Positions 25,352-36,040 of a stretch of DNA of 64,000 nucleotides are shown one piece after another; within the stretch, counting starts at the first letter, position 1; the number at the start of each line of letters is the position of its first letter. Origin of the DNA: Clostridium sp. (GTDB lineage Bacteria; Bacillota; Clostridia; Lachnospirales; Lachnospiraceae); the NCBI GenBank assembly GCA_023667695.1, contig JAMOZY010000003.1, forward strand, positions 151,072-215,071, in the 5' to 3' direction. Both the position numbers and the translations under genes were made by a program. Below the pieces are notes generated by a model. The model did no database searches. It was not told the origin of the DNA and saw only the letters and a list, made by a program, of their open reading frames with translations.

Positions 25352-27466
25352 TCACAGATTCACCCGAAGTATCGTAGCGGATATCTTCGGCATACGGACA
25401 AACAGACGGTTATCCGTAACCCGGTAAGGAATCGGATCTAAGAAATATCCATCCTCCGTAGTCAGCATTAACTGGGTCAACACTGTCCGATCCGGAATCC
25501 CCAGCTCTGCCACACTGAACTTTAATTCCACATCCTCATAGCTGTTATTCATAACCACAATAACCTTATTGCTCTCGTCAAATCTTCCATAGGCAACCAG
25601 CTTATGTGAGCCATGTAGGAACCGGTACGAGCCACGCATGATTGCAGAATTCCCCTTATGAATCCGTATAATATCCCTGTGGAAATCAATCAGCTCCTGG
25701 TCCTCGTGTCCCCACGGATAGGTGCGCCGGTTATCCGGGTCTGTCCAGCCACAGACTCCCGCTTCATCTCCATAGTAAATGGTCGGGGCGCCTGGCCAGG
25801 TCATCTGAAATACAACTGCTTCCCGGAATACTCCTTTGTTAATATTCTGGCTTGCCGCCTCCGGCCCCAGGGTATGGGTTCTGCCTACCATTCGGTTTGT
25901 ACGGGTCAGGAACCGGGAATGATCGTGATTGGACAGTTCATTCATGGCCACATACAGCGACTGATGATGAAATCTGGACATATGATGCCGTAAGGCGCCA
26001 ATAAAAGCATCCGGATTTCCCAACAAATCCCCCCGGAATTCATCACTGTGCTTTTCCACACCGGTCAGAAACCAGGTAATCGGCTCCATAAATGCATCAT
26101 AGTTCATAACGGTATCCCACTGGTCACCCAGCAGCCAATCCTTCGGGTCACCATAATGCTCTGCCATGATGATGGCGTTCGGATTCGCTTCCTTCACTAC
26201 CTTGCGGAAATCCCGCCAGAACTGATGATTGTACTCCGGACTGTGTCCCAGGTCCGCTGCAACATCCAAACGCCAGCCATCTACATTGTATGGCGGCGAT
26301 ACCCACTTTTTTGCTATTTTCATGATATATTCATACAGCTTCGGAGATTCTTCATAATTCAGCTTCGGCAGGGTATCATGTCCCCACCAGCCATCATAGG
26401 TACCATTATAAGGCCACTGGTACTCATCATGAAACTTAAAAAACTTTCGATACGGACTGTTCTCATCTACATAGGCACCCTTTTCATAACCCTTTTGATT
26501 TTCATAAATCCCTTCCCGGTCCAGCCATTTATTAAAGGAACCGCAATGATTAAACACACCATCCAGAATAATCCGCATGCCCCGCTTATGCACTTCCTCC
26601 ACCAATTCTATAAAAAGCTGATTACTGGCTTCCAGATTCGCCTTATCCGTCACTCTGGCAATATACCGGGTGGCCTCCCGATTCGGAGCCTGTCCGTCTG
26701 TCAGACATTTTCCTCCATCCTTCACGATACGCCCATAATGGGGGTCAACATAATCATAATCCTGACTGTCATACTTATGATTCGAAGGAGATACAAAAAT
26801 CGGATTCAAATAAATAACATCCACGCCCAAATCCTTCAAATAGTCCAATTTATCCATGACGCCCTGCAGGTCACCGCCATAAAAGCTGCGTACATCCATA
26901 GCATCCGGATATTTTCCCCAGTCAGTAACCTTCCTGGTCCCTTCTCCGATATAACTATACTCATTATCTAATACATCGTTGGATTTATCTCCATTGCAGA
27001 ACCGGTCCACAAATATTTGATAAAACACCGCACCCTTTGCCCAATCCGGTGTAGTAAAGCCCGGTACAATTTGAAAATTATAGAAAGGATTCAAATCCTT
27101 AGCCGCTCCGATTTTATTATAATAGCAGGTCATCCGTCCCGCCTTCACTTCAAAGCAATATTCACATAATGCATCGGGCAAATCCTGAATCGTATGCTCG
27201 TAATAATCAAACAGCGGGTCTGAAAATGCAAGAGACATCTCGATTCTCTTCCCATCCCAGAGCAGAAATACCTTTTCCACATTATCGATTCCAGTCCGGA
27301 ACCGCAGCCGCAGGTCATCATGCACCATAGGTTCCTCCGGACTTCTGTAAAAATCCGTTCCGTCACTGAATAATGCGCCAAGATTAAGGGCCGGCTTCAT
27401 GGAAAAGGTATATTTTAAGATTTTTTCTGCATTTACCAGTTGTCTAAAGTTCGTACTAAAATTCAT
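25352..27466 (-). CDS. GH13 alpha-amylase family enzyme (neopullulanase/cyclomaltodextrinase type)
   Basis: A 704-residue cytoplasmic glycoside hydrolase; no signal peptide is present. Residues about 25-125 fit the N-terminal CBM34-like domain of neopullulanases. The (beta/alpha)8 catalytic domain follows, starting at WAKGAVFYQIFVDRFCNGD. The catalytic nucleophile is Asp401 (DGWRLDVA), the acid/base Glu436 (IIMAEHYG) and the transition-state Asp515 (SNHDHSR). DVIYLNPIFVSPSNHKYD and DGVFNHCG are the other GH13 boxes. Such enzymes break down imported maltodextrins, cyclodextrins or pullulan pieces. AAAAGGAG precedes the ATG. It is flanked by a tRNA operon and the ftsH terminator, and no sugar transporter is adjacent. 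Confidence 0.92.
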   Translation of the reverse strand: MNFSTNFRQLVNAEKILKYTFSMKPALNLGALFSDGTDFYRSPEEPMVHDDLRLRFRTGIDNVEKVFLLWDGKRIEMSLAFSDPLFDYYEHTIQDLPDALCEYCFEVKAGRMTCYYNKIGAAKDLNPFYNFQIVPGFTTPDWAKGAVFYQIFVDRFCNGDKSNDVLDNEYSYIGEGTRKVTDWGKYPDAMDVRSFYGGDLQGVMDKLDYLKDLGVDVIYLNPIFVSPSNHKYDSQDYDYVDPHYGRIVKDGGKCLTDGQAPNREATRYIARVTDKANLEASNQLFIELVEEVHKRGMRIILDGVFNHCGSFNKWLDREGIYENQKGYEKGAYVDENSPYRKFFKFHDEYQWPYNGTYDGWWGHDTLPKLNYEESPKLYEYIMKIAKKWVSPPYNVDGWRLDVAADLGHSPEYNHQFWRDFRKVVKEANPNAIIMAEHYGDPKDWLLGDQWDTVMNYDAFMEPITWFLTGVEKHSDEFRGDLLGNPDAFIGALRHHMSRFHHQSLYVAMNELSNHDHSRFLTRTNRMVGRTHTLGPEAASQNINKGVFREAVVFQMTWPGAPTIYYGDEAGVCGWTDPDNRRTYPWGHEDQELIDFHRDIIRIHKGNSAIMRGSYRFLHGSHKLVAYGRFDESNKVIVVMNNSYEDVELKFSVAELGIPDRTVLTQLMLTTEDGYFLDPIPYRVTDNRLFVRMPKISATILRVNL

Positions 27467-27540
27467 TTCTTTCTCCTTTTTGAAAACTCACATCTATTTT
27501 AATATAAATTTCTTCATTTGTATATGAATTTTTAAAAGTT

Positions 27541-27570
27541 AAAAGGACAGCTACCGAACGCTGTCCTTTT
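27541..27570 (-). terminator. Terminator downstream of ftsH
   Basis: A perfect stem of AAAAGGACAGC with GCTGTCCTTTT around an 8-base loop. It is the only strong terminator in the 317-base gap between ftsH and the GH13 gene. Elsewhere in that gap only A+T-rich DNA with a G-run (27622-27630) is seen. Confidence 0.65.
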
Positions 27571-27783
27571 GGAGAAGGTATTTTGTTACTTATGGGTGTA
27601 GCAAAAAACTATATAATGTATTGGGGGGGTTACAAGTTTATTATAACAAATCCCCTTAAAAAGTGTTCACAAACAATTTTTTATTTTTCTATTTCTTTTG
27701 TGCAAAAAAACGATAAAAATCTCTATTTTATCCAAAAAGCAATAGCAAAATAGATAATTCGCCCCCAAGAAATTAGTAATTTG

Positions 27784-29631
27784 TTATATGATGCTAAATA
27801 ACGCTTCAAATTCTCTGCCGTCAATCCGGTCTTTTTCCAAAAGCAGCTCTGCACACCGATGAAGGACATCCATATGCTCCTCCAGTATCCTCCTGGCTTC
27901 TGCATAGCATTCATCTACAATCGACTTGACCTCTGCATCAATCTGCACTGCAGTCTCCTCACTAAAGCTCTTGGCATGACCCAGGTCCCTTCCTAAAAAT
28001 ACTTCTTCCTCATCTGAGCTTTCATAATTAATCAGTCCCAGCTTCTCAGACATACCGTACTTCGTCACCATGGAACGGGCAGTCTGGGTTGCCACCTTAA
28101 TATCCTGGGAAGCGCCTGTGGTAATATCCTCAAATATCAATTCCTCCGCAATCCGTCCGCCAAAATCCACCATAATATCCTGACGCATCATGCCCTTTGT
28201 TGTGAATTCATTATCATTTTTCGGCAGATGCATGGTATATCCGGCAGCGCCCTCTCCCGTAGGAATAATCGATACCGTATAAACCGGTCCTACATCCGGC
28301 AGCAAATGATAGAGTATGGCATGACCGGCTTCATGATAAGCTGTGATTTTCCTTGTCTTTTCCGGTATCAGACGGCTTTTCTTTTCCGTACCTACGCCAA
28401 CCTTAATAAAGGCCTTATCAATATCCTGCTTTTGAATATACCGCTGATTCCGCTTTGCCGCAAAAATTGCCGCTTCATTCATCAGATTCTCCAAATCTGC
28501 CCCGGCAAAGCCGGAGGTAGTCCGTGCAATTTCATTCAGATTCACATCATCCCCCAGCGGTTTATTCAGAGTATGAACCTTTAATATATCTTCTCTTCCC
28601 TTTACATCCGGCCGTCCTACTACTACCTTCCGGTCAAACCGTCCCGGTCTGAGGATAGCAGGGTCCAGAATATCCACCCGGTTGGTGGCTGCCATGATAA
28701 TGATTCCCTCGTTCACACCGAAGCCGTCCATTTCCACCAGCAGCTGATTCAGGGTCTGTTCCCGTTCATCATGTCCGCCGCCAAGACCGGAGCCACGCTT
28801 TCTGGCTACTGCGTCAATCTCATCAATAAAAACAATGCACGGCGCCAGTCTCTGCGCCTCCAGGAATAAGTCCCGCACTCTGGATGCACCCACACCTACA
28901 AACATTTCCACAAAGTCGGAACCGGAAATACTTAAAAACGGCACCTGTGCCTCTCCGGAAACCGCTTTCGCCAGCAAGGTTTTACCGGTCCCCGGAGGTC
29001 CCACCAGAAGAACACCCTTGGGAATTCTTGCTCCAAGCTTTGAATATTTGCCGGGGTCCTTTAGGAAATCAACGATTTCTTCCAGCTCCTGCTTCTCCTC
29101 CTGTAAGCCTGCAACCTTTGTAAAATCAACGTCATATTCGTTGTCAAGCAGCATTTTGGCACGGCTTCTGCCAAAATCCATCATTTTCCCTCCGCCGGAA
29201 TTCTGCATGGACATCATCATCACAAACATAAAAACTATTACAACAACAAGCAGCACTATATAGGGAATCAATTGACTAAAGGCACTTTGACGCACGACAT
29301 CGTCAATAGTGATTACAATCTCCTCCTCCTGTTCTTCGCTGGCATTCTGCTCCTGAACCATTTGGATGATTTCATTTACATCCGATGCATAAAACCCCTG
29401 ATTCTGGCTTTTATCCGTAGTCACATTGATAACTCCGGTAGGAATCTCCTCATTTTGCTTAATCACGACGGTTCTAACCACGCCCGCCTCCAAATCCTCT
29501 TGAAACTTTGATAAATTATAAGAATATAAATCAAGGGAACGGCTTCTCATATAAACAGAATATGCAAAAATCAAAATAGCAATCAGAAATATAAACCATA
29601 AGATTCCCCGGAATGCTCCCTGCTTATTCAT
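27784..29631 (-). CDS. ftsH: ATP-dependent zinc metalloprotease FtsH
   Basis: A 615-residue membrane-bound AAA+ protease, typical length. Two transmembrane helices (about 8-28 and 119-142) flank an extracytoplasmic domain. The ATPase has Walker A GPPGTGKT at 211-218, Walker [12 protein letters not shown], the arginine-finger SRH region replaced by the usual ILRPGRFDR, and the protease has the zinc motif HEAGH near 430. FtsH degrades misassembled membrane proteins and regulators, including some that control sporulation. AAAGGAG precedes the ATG, which overlaps the end of hpt by 8 bases. It is the last gene of spoIIE-tilS-hpt-ftsH, the order known from Bacillus. Confidence 0.97.
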   Translation of the reverse strand: MNKQGAFRGILWFIFLIAILIFAYSVYMRSRSLDLYSYNLSKFQEDLEAGVVRTVVIKQNEEIPTGVINVTTDKSQNQGFYASDVNEIIQMVQEQNASEEQEEEIVITIDDVVRQSAFSQLIPYIVLLVVVIVFMFVMMMSMQNSGGGKMMDFGRSRAKMLLDNEYDVDFTKVAGLQEEKQELEEIVDFLKDPGKYSKLGARIPKGVLLVGPPGTGKTLLAKAVSGEAQVPFLSISGSDFVEMFVGVGASRVRDLFLEAQRLAPCIVFIDEIDAVARKRGSGLGGGHDEREQTLNQLLVEMDGFGVNEGIIIMAATNRVDILDPAILRPGRFDRKVVVGRPDVKGREDILKVHTLNKPLGDDVNLNEIARTTSGFAGADLENLMNEAAIFAAKRNQRYIQKQDIDKAFIKVGVGTEKKSRLIPEKTRKITAYHEAGHAILYHLLPDVGPVYTVSIIPTGEGAAGYTMHLPKNDNEFTTKGMMRQDIMVDFGGRIAEELIFEDITTGASQDIKVATQTARSMVTKYGMSEKLGLINYESSDEEEVFLGRDLGHAKSFSEETAVQIDAEVKSIVDECYAEARRILEEHMDVLHRCAELLLEKDRIDGREFEALFSII

Positions 29632-30163
29632 CCTTTTCTCCTTTCTTCACTTCCACGATTCCAATGTATGGAAGATTTCTATATTTTTGTGCATAATCCA
29701 GACCATAACCAACTACAAATGCATCCGGTATTACAAATCCGCTTTCCGCGATGGGAACTTCTTTTTCCCTTCGCTCCGGCTTATCCAGCAAGGTAATCAA
29801 CCGGATACTTTTCGGTTTCCGGCTGGACAACACCGGAAGCAGATAGCTCAGGGTATTGCCGGAATCTATGATATCCTCTACGACAATCACATTCCTGTCC
29901 TGTATCGGCTCCGCCAAATCCATAACAATCTTAACCCGTCCACAGGATTCCGTACCCGCGCCATAGCTGGAAACAGACATAAAATCCATCGTAACCGGTA
30001 CCGTCAGACGCTTGGCAAGCTCACAGACAAAGAACACGCTTCCCTTTAGTATCCCTACCAGATGTACCTCTTGTCCCTTATACTCCCGATTAATCTTGTC
30101 CGCCATCTCCTGTATCCTGGTTTCAATTGCTTCCTTCGAGATTAAAACTGATATCTTATTCAT
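29624..30163 (-). CDS. hpt: Hypoxanthine phosphoribosyltransferase
   Basis: A 179-residue purine salvage enzyme making IMP or GMP from hypoxanthine or guanine and PRPP. The PRPP-binding motif [18 protein letters not shown] is intact, as are the [20 protein letters not shown] and [23 protein letters not shown] stretches of the family. A good SD (GAAGGAG) precedes the ATG. It overlaps tilS upstream and ftsH downstream by 8 bases each, so the three are translationally coupled. Confidence 0.96.
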   Translation of the reverse strand: MNKISVLISKEAIETRIQEMADKINREYKGQEVHLVGILKGSVFFVCELAKRLTVPVTMDFMSVSSYGAGTESCGRVKIVMDLAEPIQDRNVIVVEDIIDSGNTLSYLLPVLSSRKPKSIRLITLLDKPERREKEVPIAESGFVIPDAFVVGYGLDYAQKYRNLPYIGIVEVKKGEKDE

Positions 30164-31586
30164 TCTCTTCTCCTTCGTACTGAAACTTGACCTGCAGTAC
30201 CTGCTTCGTTGCTTCCGTAATCTTTAAATCCTCACTAATCCGCATACCGATAATCCAACAGACCTGGGAGCCTGCTGCCAGTACCAGAGCAGTTTCCCGC
30301 TGTTCCTTCGGTATCTTATTATCAATAAAAAAGCGGGATAGCTTTTTATGCTCCCCTTGCCTGTTTATAATAACATAATCGCCATGCATCGGATTTCGTA
30401 TGCATAAAGTAGTATTAATTTTACCATAATCCAGCATTTTCGTATAGTTTTTTTTCGAAATTTCCTGAATATCATCCAGATTCCATACCTCGCATTCCAG
30501 TATCCCCATTCCTTCCAGTACCGTCACACCCGGTACATTCACGGTAATCGGACAGCACCTGATTTCCTCCGTGTCACTTCGGAGGTCTTTTACCGCTACC
30601 GCCAGGCCATGATAGGTCCGGCTTCCGATTAATCCGTAGGGCAGGGATACCTGCTTGCCTACCGGTTTCTCCAACAGCTCCAGCATCTGCTCTATATGTC
30701 CTTGTTCTATATCCTTTGCCGCTCCTGCCGCCCTTGACAGCATCCGGTATACCACATGCCGCTGCACTACCCTGGGTACTCCGGAAAAGCCTTCCTTCCG
30801 CAGCAGCCACCGGCCGTCCTGAACCGTTACATATTCCTGCTCCAGCTTCTCTGCCTGCGCTTCCACATAGCTCCAATACTCCTGTGCCAGGTCCGATACT
30901 CCGGTGATATGAGCAACTGCCCTTTCATTTATATTCTCAAATAACGGAAGCACCTGATTGCGAATCACATTTCTGCTGTACGCATCCGAAGCATTGGAGG
31001 CATCCGTATAATACCGGATTCGCTTTTCCTCTAAATAAGCTTCGATTTCCTTCCGGCTCACATAAAGCAGGGGGCGGATAATATTCCCTCTCACTGCCGG
31101 TATACTGCCAAGTCCCCGCAGACCGGTTCCGCGAAGCATATGAAACAAAAGGGTTTCCGCCCGGTCATTCTGATGGTGGGCAACGGCAATCCTCTGAGCC
31201 TTCTCCCTGAGACAAACCTGTTCAAAGCATTCGTAACGATAGCTTCTGCCTGCCTCCTCCACCGAACAGCCAAGCTCCTCTGCATATGCCCCAATATCCT
31301 TCTGATAGACGGTACAGGGAATCCCCTGACCTTTGCAAAATTCCTGAACATAACATGCCTCTGCCTCTGCCTCCTGCCGAAGCAGATGATTCACATGGAC
31401 CACATGGAGCCGGAGCCTCATCGGTTCCGCCAGCTCCTGCAGAACTGCCAGCAGGCACATGGAATCTGCTCCTCCGGAGACTCCGGCTATCACCATGTCG
31501 CCGGCTTCCAGCATATGAAATTCTTCTATGGTCCTTCGCACCTGTTGTAACATAGACTCCATTCCTCTCCCTGACCGTTCTGGCAT
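30156..31586 (-). CDS. tilS: tRNA(Ile)-lysidine synthase
   Basis: A 476-residue TilS, which attaches lysine to C34 of tRNA-Ile(CAU) so that it reads AUA. The N-type ATP pyrophosphatase loop SGGADS is at 37-42, with VHVNHLLRQEAEAEACYV and IAVAHHQNDRAETLL following. A TilS-specific substrate-binding region and C-terminal domain complete it. Three in-frame Met codons lie at the start; the first (31586) has GGAGG 7 nt upstream. It starts 107 bases after spoIIE and overlaps hpt, in the conserved spoIIE-tilS-hpt-ftsH order. Confidence 0.95.
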   Translation of the reverse strand: MPERSGRGMESMLQQVRRTIEEFHMLEAGDMVIAGVSGGADSMCLLAVLQELAEPMRLRLHVVHVNHLLRQEAEAEACYVQEFCKGQGIPCTVYQKDIGAYAEELGCSVEEAGRSYRYECFEQVCLREKAQRIAVAHHQNDRAETLLFHMLRGTGLRGLGSIPAVRGNIIRPLLYVSRKEIEAYLEEKRIRYYTDASNASDAYSRNVIRNQVLPLFENINERAVAHITGVSDLAQEYWSYVEAQAEKLEQEYVTVQDGRWLLRKEGFSGVPRVVQRHVVYRMLSRAAGAAKDIEQGHIEQMLELLEKPVGKQVSLPYGLIGSRTYHGLAVAVKDLRSDTEEIRCCPITVNVPGVTVLEGMGILECEVWNLDDIQEISKKNYTKMLDYGKINTTLCIRNPMHGDYVIINRQGEHKKLSRFFIDNKIPKEQRETALVLAAGSQVCWIIGMRISEDLKITEATKQVLQVKFQYEGEENE

Positions 31587-31693
31587 CTGCCGTCCTCCGG
31601 TCTCCGCTTACGATTCATCCGTCCTCCTACAGGACGAAGCTGTACCTAACATCTTACTGGATATATCTGGAAATTGCAAGAATGACAGCTTCC

Positions 31694-33814
31694 TCATTTC
31701 TTCCATATTCCCAAAACCAGAACGGTAGCATCATCCCGCATACTGCCCCGATTCAGCTTCCTCACCCGTTCCAATAGCTCTTCCGCCAGTTCCTGAGGAT
31801 TCTTCGTATTGATTTCCAGGAGCAGCTCCTTTAGGCATTCCTCTTTATTTTCAAATAGAATCCCATCCAAAACACCGTCACTGACCATAATAATCATATC
31901 ACCATGGTAAAACTTCTTACGAACAGCATCCAGCTCCGTCTGTTCCTGTATTCCTACCGGAAGGGTGGTTGACTGAAGACTTTCAATCCATTCCCCACGC
32001 TTGATAAAGGTAGTAGAAGCACCCATTTTCAGAAACTCTCCCACTCCGGAATACAAATCCAGCATACACAAATCCAAGGTGGCAAACCGTTCCCCCTGTC
32101 CGGCTGCCGTCACCAGTTCATTCAGGATTTCAATGGCAGACTCCTTTCGAAATCCCGCCTCCAGCATTTCCTCCAGCAGGTCCACCAGCCGTTCACTCTG
32201 CCGGGAAGCCTCTTCTCCGCTTCCCATTCCATCTGCCAGCATCATGAGCAGCTGTCCATTTTTCAACTCCAATTGAGAAAAATTATCTCCGGATACCTTC
32301 TGTCCGTCCTTCGCCAATCGTTTTACGCCTGTCAGATAACGGTAGTGGGTATCCTCTTCAAACATTACGATATCATAATCCCGATGAATAATCATACGGC
32401 TGGAGGCGGCCACCCGGTAATTACACCCCAATGCCTCACTGATAATCTCTGCCGCTTCCTTTGCTGTCATAATTCTTCCCCGGATTGTCCGTGCAGACAA
32501 ATAAATCTCTTTTCTGCCATACATTCCCTTTATCATAACCAGATGCTTTACCCGGACATTCTGTCGCTCCAGTCGGTGAATCACCTGGCTTTCCCGCCTG
32601 TGGTCCACGGTAACCGGCGTATACATTCCGGTAGAAAATTCCTGAAGGCTTTCCCCAATTTCTCCCATCTGACGGGCAAATAAAGGATAGCGGGCAAGCT
32701 GTCCGTCACCGCCTACCGCATAAGCCGGCTCGCAGAAGCTGCGGCTCAGCTTGGTGAATACCCCAGCGAATTCCTCTAACCGCTGTCTGGTAATCCTCTG
32801 TACCTCATGATTAATCAATACCTTCTCGGATTCCGGCTCCGCCACTGTATATTTCAACAAATAACTTTTCGGGGTACAAACGAATAAAATACCGGCGGAA
32901 CCAAGTCCTCGTAATGCCTGCACCTGCAATAATTCCGGATAATAAAAGAAGCCCAGAAAGCCTATAACCGTCAGGAAGCCAAGTGCCTCCAGCCATTTTC
33001 CCCATTCTCCCAAAAATGCAGCTGCTACACTCAGAATCACACAGATTGCCACCCACTCCACCTGCTGAGTCCGCAATGCCAGAACAACACCGCATATGGT
33101 TCCCACACTGGTTCCGTATGCCACACCATAACGATAGGAAATATAAAGAATCATATAATAAATTACCCCCTGCAGGGCGGTAAAATAATGTGCTACCTGT
33201 AACGGAATTCCCCAAAGCACGATTGCCATCAGAGTCAAGGTACTAAGAAGATTCTCGCTTTTCATGATATTCTCATTGTTTCGAATCACCTGTAGCGCCT
33301 GCTCTAAGACCAGGATAAAGCAGGTCACTATGATTCCTTCCAAAACCGGCATATACCAGGCAGATGTGTTTCCCAGCATAATACCAAGAATCCCCATATC
33401 TCCGGTCAGAGATTCCTGAAACAGGGATTCCCCTGTGGACTGCAGACCTCCAATGCGCCAGCCCTCGGTTGGCAGCGCTCTCCAGACCAGACCGGCAAGA
33501 GCGGTAATTCCCCCGGCCAGACAAGCAGTAGTCAGCGGATTTTTCTGTCTTTTATCGGATGTGGTAAGACTGATTCCGGCTGTAATCATAAATAAGATTA
33601 CACCATATTTCATAACCCCGGTGAGCGAAAACGTCGATGCGATTCCCAGCAAAGCCGCTCCATATAATCCCCAGGAACCACAGCCTGCAAGGTATGCACC
33701 TACAAAGATTGCGATTGCAAAGGGATGCATACCTGCCAGCTCTGCCCGGGCCGCCAGAAAAGACAGAATATAAATCCACACCGTTCCCCCCTTGTTCATT
33801 TTTCCTAGCTTCAT
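31694..33814 (-). CDS. spoIIE: Stage II sporulation protein E (PP2C phosphatase)
   Basis: A 706-residue membrane phosphatase that activates the forespore sigma factor sigma-F by dephosphorylating SpoIIAA. The N-terminal half carries about ten transmembrane helices (to about 310), followed by a regulatory linker and a C-terminal PP2C domain with LMMLADGMGSGEEASRQSE, IIMVSDGVLDG and the terminal DDATVLVL. It is shorter than the Bacillus protein (about 830 residues), mostly in the linker. GGAGG lies 9 nt before the ATG. The preceding intergenic DNA has a TATAAT and a possible Spo0A box. Confidence 0.95.
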   Translation of the reverse strand: MKLGKMNKGGTVWIYILSFLAARAELAGMHPFAIAIFVGAYLAGCGSWGLYGAALLGIASTFSLTGVMKYGVILFMITAGISLTTSDKRQKNPLTTACLAGGITALAGLVWRALPTEGWRIGGLQSTGESLFQESLTGDMGILGIMLGNTSAWYMPVLEGIIVTCFILVLEQALQVIRNNENIMKSENLLSTLTLMAIVLWGIPLQVAHYFTALQGVIYYMILYISYRYGVAYGTSVGTICGVVLALRTQQVEWVAICVILSVAAAFLGEWGKWLEALGFLTVIGFLGFFYYPELLQVQALRGLGSAGILFVCTPKSYLLKYTVAEPESEKVLINHEVQRITRQRLEEFAGVFTKLSRSFCEPAYAVGGDGQLARYPLFARQMGEIGESLQEFSTGMYTPVTVDHRRESQVIHRLERQNVRVKHLVMIKGMYGRKEIYLSARTIRGRIMTAKEAAEIISEALGCNYRVAASSRMIIHRDYDIVMFEEDTHYRYLTGVKRLAKDGQKVSGDNFSQLELKNGQLLMMLADGMGSGEEASRQSERLVDLLEEMLEAGFRKESAIEILNELVTAAGQGERFATLDLCMLDLYSGVGEFLKMGASTTFIKRGEWIESLQSTTLPVGIQEQTELDAVRKKFYHGDMIIMVSDGVLDGILFENKEECLKELLLEINTKNPQELAEELLERVRKLNRGSMRDDATVLVLGIWKK

Positions 33815-33842
33815 TCCTATTCACCTCCACATTCATGGACTC

Positions 33843-33876
33843 ATTATAGGAAGCGTAATACTCGAAGCTTGTCGTT
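33843..33876 (-). promoter_or_regulatory. Possible Spo0A-dependent promoter of spoIIE
   Basis: On the minus strand a TATAAT (33848-33843) lies about 30 bases before the spoIIE ATG. There is no good -35; instead a sequence resembling a Spo0A box in reverse (plus strand CTTGTCGTT, 33868-33876, against consensus TTTGTCGAA-like) covers the -35 region. Bacillus spoIIE is activated by Spo0A~P, which makes this plausible. Confidence 0.35.
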
Positions 33877-33943
33877 TTCTGGAAATTGAATTCTTGAATA
33901 TTCCCCATAGAATGTCTGAGAATTCCCATCAATCAATTGATAA

Positions 33944-35194
33944 TCAGGCATTGAACATGATTTTTTCACTATGGAACAGCTTAGCCGTCAGCCATGCGCA
34001 CAAGGCTCCCGTTGCCAGATTCGACAGGGAGGCCAAAAGAAATCCTACCGCCGTCAAATCGAAGGTAAATACATTCTTCAAGGCCATAGTCGGTCCATAA
34101 AGCGGAATGAGATATTGCAGATTCACTACCTCTTCTCCCCGGAACATGGATATCACGCCAATGGCCATAACAATCATATAAACCGGTGTAATATATGTGC
34201 TTCCCTCCTTCATGTTCTTAGCAAAGGTGGAACATAATGCAATTAACGCCACATACAGGAACACCAGGGTTACAATCAGTACCAGCATCATAAACATCTG
34301 CTCTGGCGGAAAGCTTAAATCCTGCCCTGTAATGGCTCCCAGGGTCCGGTAAAGCAGTGGAATGGCAAATATCATAGCACCGCCGTAGACCAAAGCCGAT
34401 AAGCCGGATAAAATCATTAACGCAAACAGCTTTCCATACACAATAAAGCTGCGTTTAATCGGCGTCATCAGCAGCGCCGCCATGGTTCCCCGTTCCTTTT
34501 CTCCGGCAAAGCTGTCCGCTCCAAGGCTCATAGCGCCGGCAAAAAGCAGAATGGTAATCATATACGGAATCATGTAACCAAAGAGCTTCCCCTGGGCTTT
34601 ATTATCATTCTGAATAACAGAATCTTCATTATCCAAATCAATGGTAAATATCTCAAGCTGCTTTAAATCCCCAATCCGCTCCTTCAACAGCCCGTTTCGG
34701 TAGGACTCCAGTATGACAGACAAAACCTCACTTCTTGCATGGTCGGAATAATCCTCAGAGGGATTATAGAAGGTCTGAATATCCGGTATTGCCCCTCCCT
34801 CCACATAGGCAGCTACCCGGGCGTCAAAATCTTCGGGAAATGCCAGAATCAAATCCAAATCACCAGAATAGATTAACTGCTTTCCCTCCTCCAGCTCACT
34901 CACTTCATCCGTTCCGGAAATGTGGTAGACCGTCCCACCGATTCGATAACACCCCACGCCCTCCTGCACTGCAAAGCTTCTCATATAATCCTGAAAGCTT
35001 TCCGGCGCCTGATACACCAGAACGGTAGGCTCATGGCTCTCAATATCCTGCAGCATAGAGGAAGCCAGAATCCCCATCAGAAAGAACAGCCCTATCACTA
35101 CCAGAGCCGGCATTATAAATAAACCAAATATCATCTTTTTATCCGAAAATACCCGGTACAATTCCTTACGCATTACAATCCCAATGGTCTTCAT
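33944..35194 (-). CDS. ABC-2 type exporter permease (NatB-like)
   Basis: A 416-residue permease. One N-terminal transmembrane helix (about 20-45) is followed by a large extracytoplasmic domain of about 150 residues, then a group of five or six helices. LFGYMIPYMITILLFAGAMSLGADSFAGEKERGTMAALLMTPIKRS is the conserved ABC-2 segment, and this arrangement matches the NatB sodium exporter group. It overlaps the ATPase gene upstream by 4 bases. The pair sits between divIC and spoIIE, a position that in Bacillus holds other genes. Confidence 0.88.
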   Translation of the reverse strand: MKTIGIVMRKELYRVFSDKKMIFGLFIMPALVVIGLFFLMGILASSMLQDIESHEPTVLVYQAPESFQDYMRSFAVQEGVGCYRIGGTVYHISGTDEVSELEEGKQLIYSGDLDLILAFPEDFDARVAAYVEGGAIPDIQTFYNPSEDYSDHARSEVLSVILESYRNGLLKERIGDLKQLEIFTIDLDNEDSVIQNDNKAQGKLFGYMIPYMITILLFAGAMSLGADSFAGEKERGTMAALLMTPIKRSFIVYGKLFALMILSGLSALVYGGAMIFAIPLLYRTLGAITGQDLSFPPEQMFMMLVLIVTLVFLYVALIALCSTFAKNMKEGSTYITPVYMIVMAIGVISMFRGEEVVNLQYLIPLYGPTMALKNVFTFDLTAVGFLLASLSNLATGALCAWLTAKLFHSEKIMFNA

Positions 35195-35967
35195 GCTTCC
35201 ACCTCCATAACCTGACGATAAATCTCAAAGAAAGCATCCTCTAAATCCTGTGCCTGATTCTGCTCCAATGCTTCTTCTAACGTCCCCTGAAACACACAGG
35301 AACCATTAATAATCATTGCCATACGGTCACACAGCTTCTGCGCCTCCGGCATAATATGCGTGGAAACCACCACCAGCTTTCCCTGCTCCTTTAACAGCTT
35401 CAGGTAATCCGTAACCGCTCTGGCCGTTATGATATCCAGTCCATTGGTCGGTTCATCAAAAATAACAATATCCGGATTATGAACCAGACTAACTGCAATC
35501 GACGCCTTCTGCTTCATTCCGGTTGATAATTCTTCGATTCGCTTGTCCTCAAAATTCGTAATGCCAAAGTATTCAAATAATTCCTTGCGCCGGCTCTCGA
35601 TTTCTTCTTCCTTCATGCCGTACAATCTGCCAAAAAAGCGGAACAGATATTTGGGACTGAAATGTGCATCCAGCTTCACCTCATTGGTTAAAAAGGCGAT
35701 GGAACGCCGGACCTGCTCTCCTTCCTTGATGGTATCAAATCCATTTACCGTAATCTGTCCTTCTGTAGGCCTCAGCAAGGTGGCGACACAACGCAGAAGG
35801 GTGGTTTTTCCTGCCCCATTGGGTCCAAGAATCCCAAATATCTCTCCCTCTCTGGCTGTCAGAGACACATCCCGTACCGCCACTTTCTTATTTACCTTGA
35901 CCTTTTGCTCCTCCATCTGCTTCCGGTTTAGCTTGTAAATCTTTGTAACATGCTGAATCTCAATCAT
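35191..35967 (-). CDS. ABC transporter ATP-binding protein (NatA-like)
   Basis: A 258-residue ATPase with Walker A GPNGAGKT at 48-55, the signature ELSTGMKQK, Walker B IVIFDEPTNGLD and a switch His in VVVSTHIMPEA. The insertion KLNRKQMEEQKVKVNKKVAV near the N-terminus is typical of the NatA group. The start is ATG 35967, with AGAGGA 8 nt upstream, rather than an in-frame Met 18 codons earlier with no SD. It works with the permease just downstream; substrate unknown. Confidence 0.9.
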   Translation of the reverse strand: MIEIQHVTKIYKLNRKQMEEQKVKVNKKVAVRDVSLTAREGEIFGILGPNGAGKTTLLRCVATLLRPTEGQITVNGFDTIKEGEQVRRSIAFLTNEVKLDAHFSPKYLFRFFGRLYGMKEEEIESRRKELFEYFGITNFEDKRIEELSTGMKQKASIAVSLVHNPDIVIFDEPTNGLDIITARAVTDYLKLLKEQGKLVVVSTHIMPEAQKLCDRMAMIINGSCVFQGTLEEALEQNQAQDLEDAFFEIYRQVMEVEA

Positions 35968-36003
35968 AAGCGTTTCCTCTCCTATGGTATTTGAAAAATA
36001 TAA

Positions 36004-36040
36004 CACAAAAAGCCATTGCAAACAAATCCTGCAATGGCTC
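36004..36040 (-). terminator. Terminator after divIC
   Basis: AGCCATTGCA pairs with TGCAATGGCT on the minus strand (36039-36030 with 36020-36011) and is followed by TTTTTGTG. It directly follows the divIC stop codon and separates the sporulation/division operon from the ABC transporter genes. Confidence 0.75.

Noticed and set aside
26048..26971. Plus-strand open frame of 307 codons within the GH13 gene
   Set aside because: It is antisense to an intact GH13 catalytic domain with all catalytic residues; long antisense frames arise from codon bias.
27571..27783. Possible small RNA or ORF in the gap after ftsH
   Set aside because: The gap has an A+T-rich stretch, a G-run and a weak AT stem, but no SD, promoter or protein-like frame that I could support.
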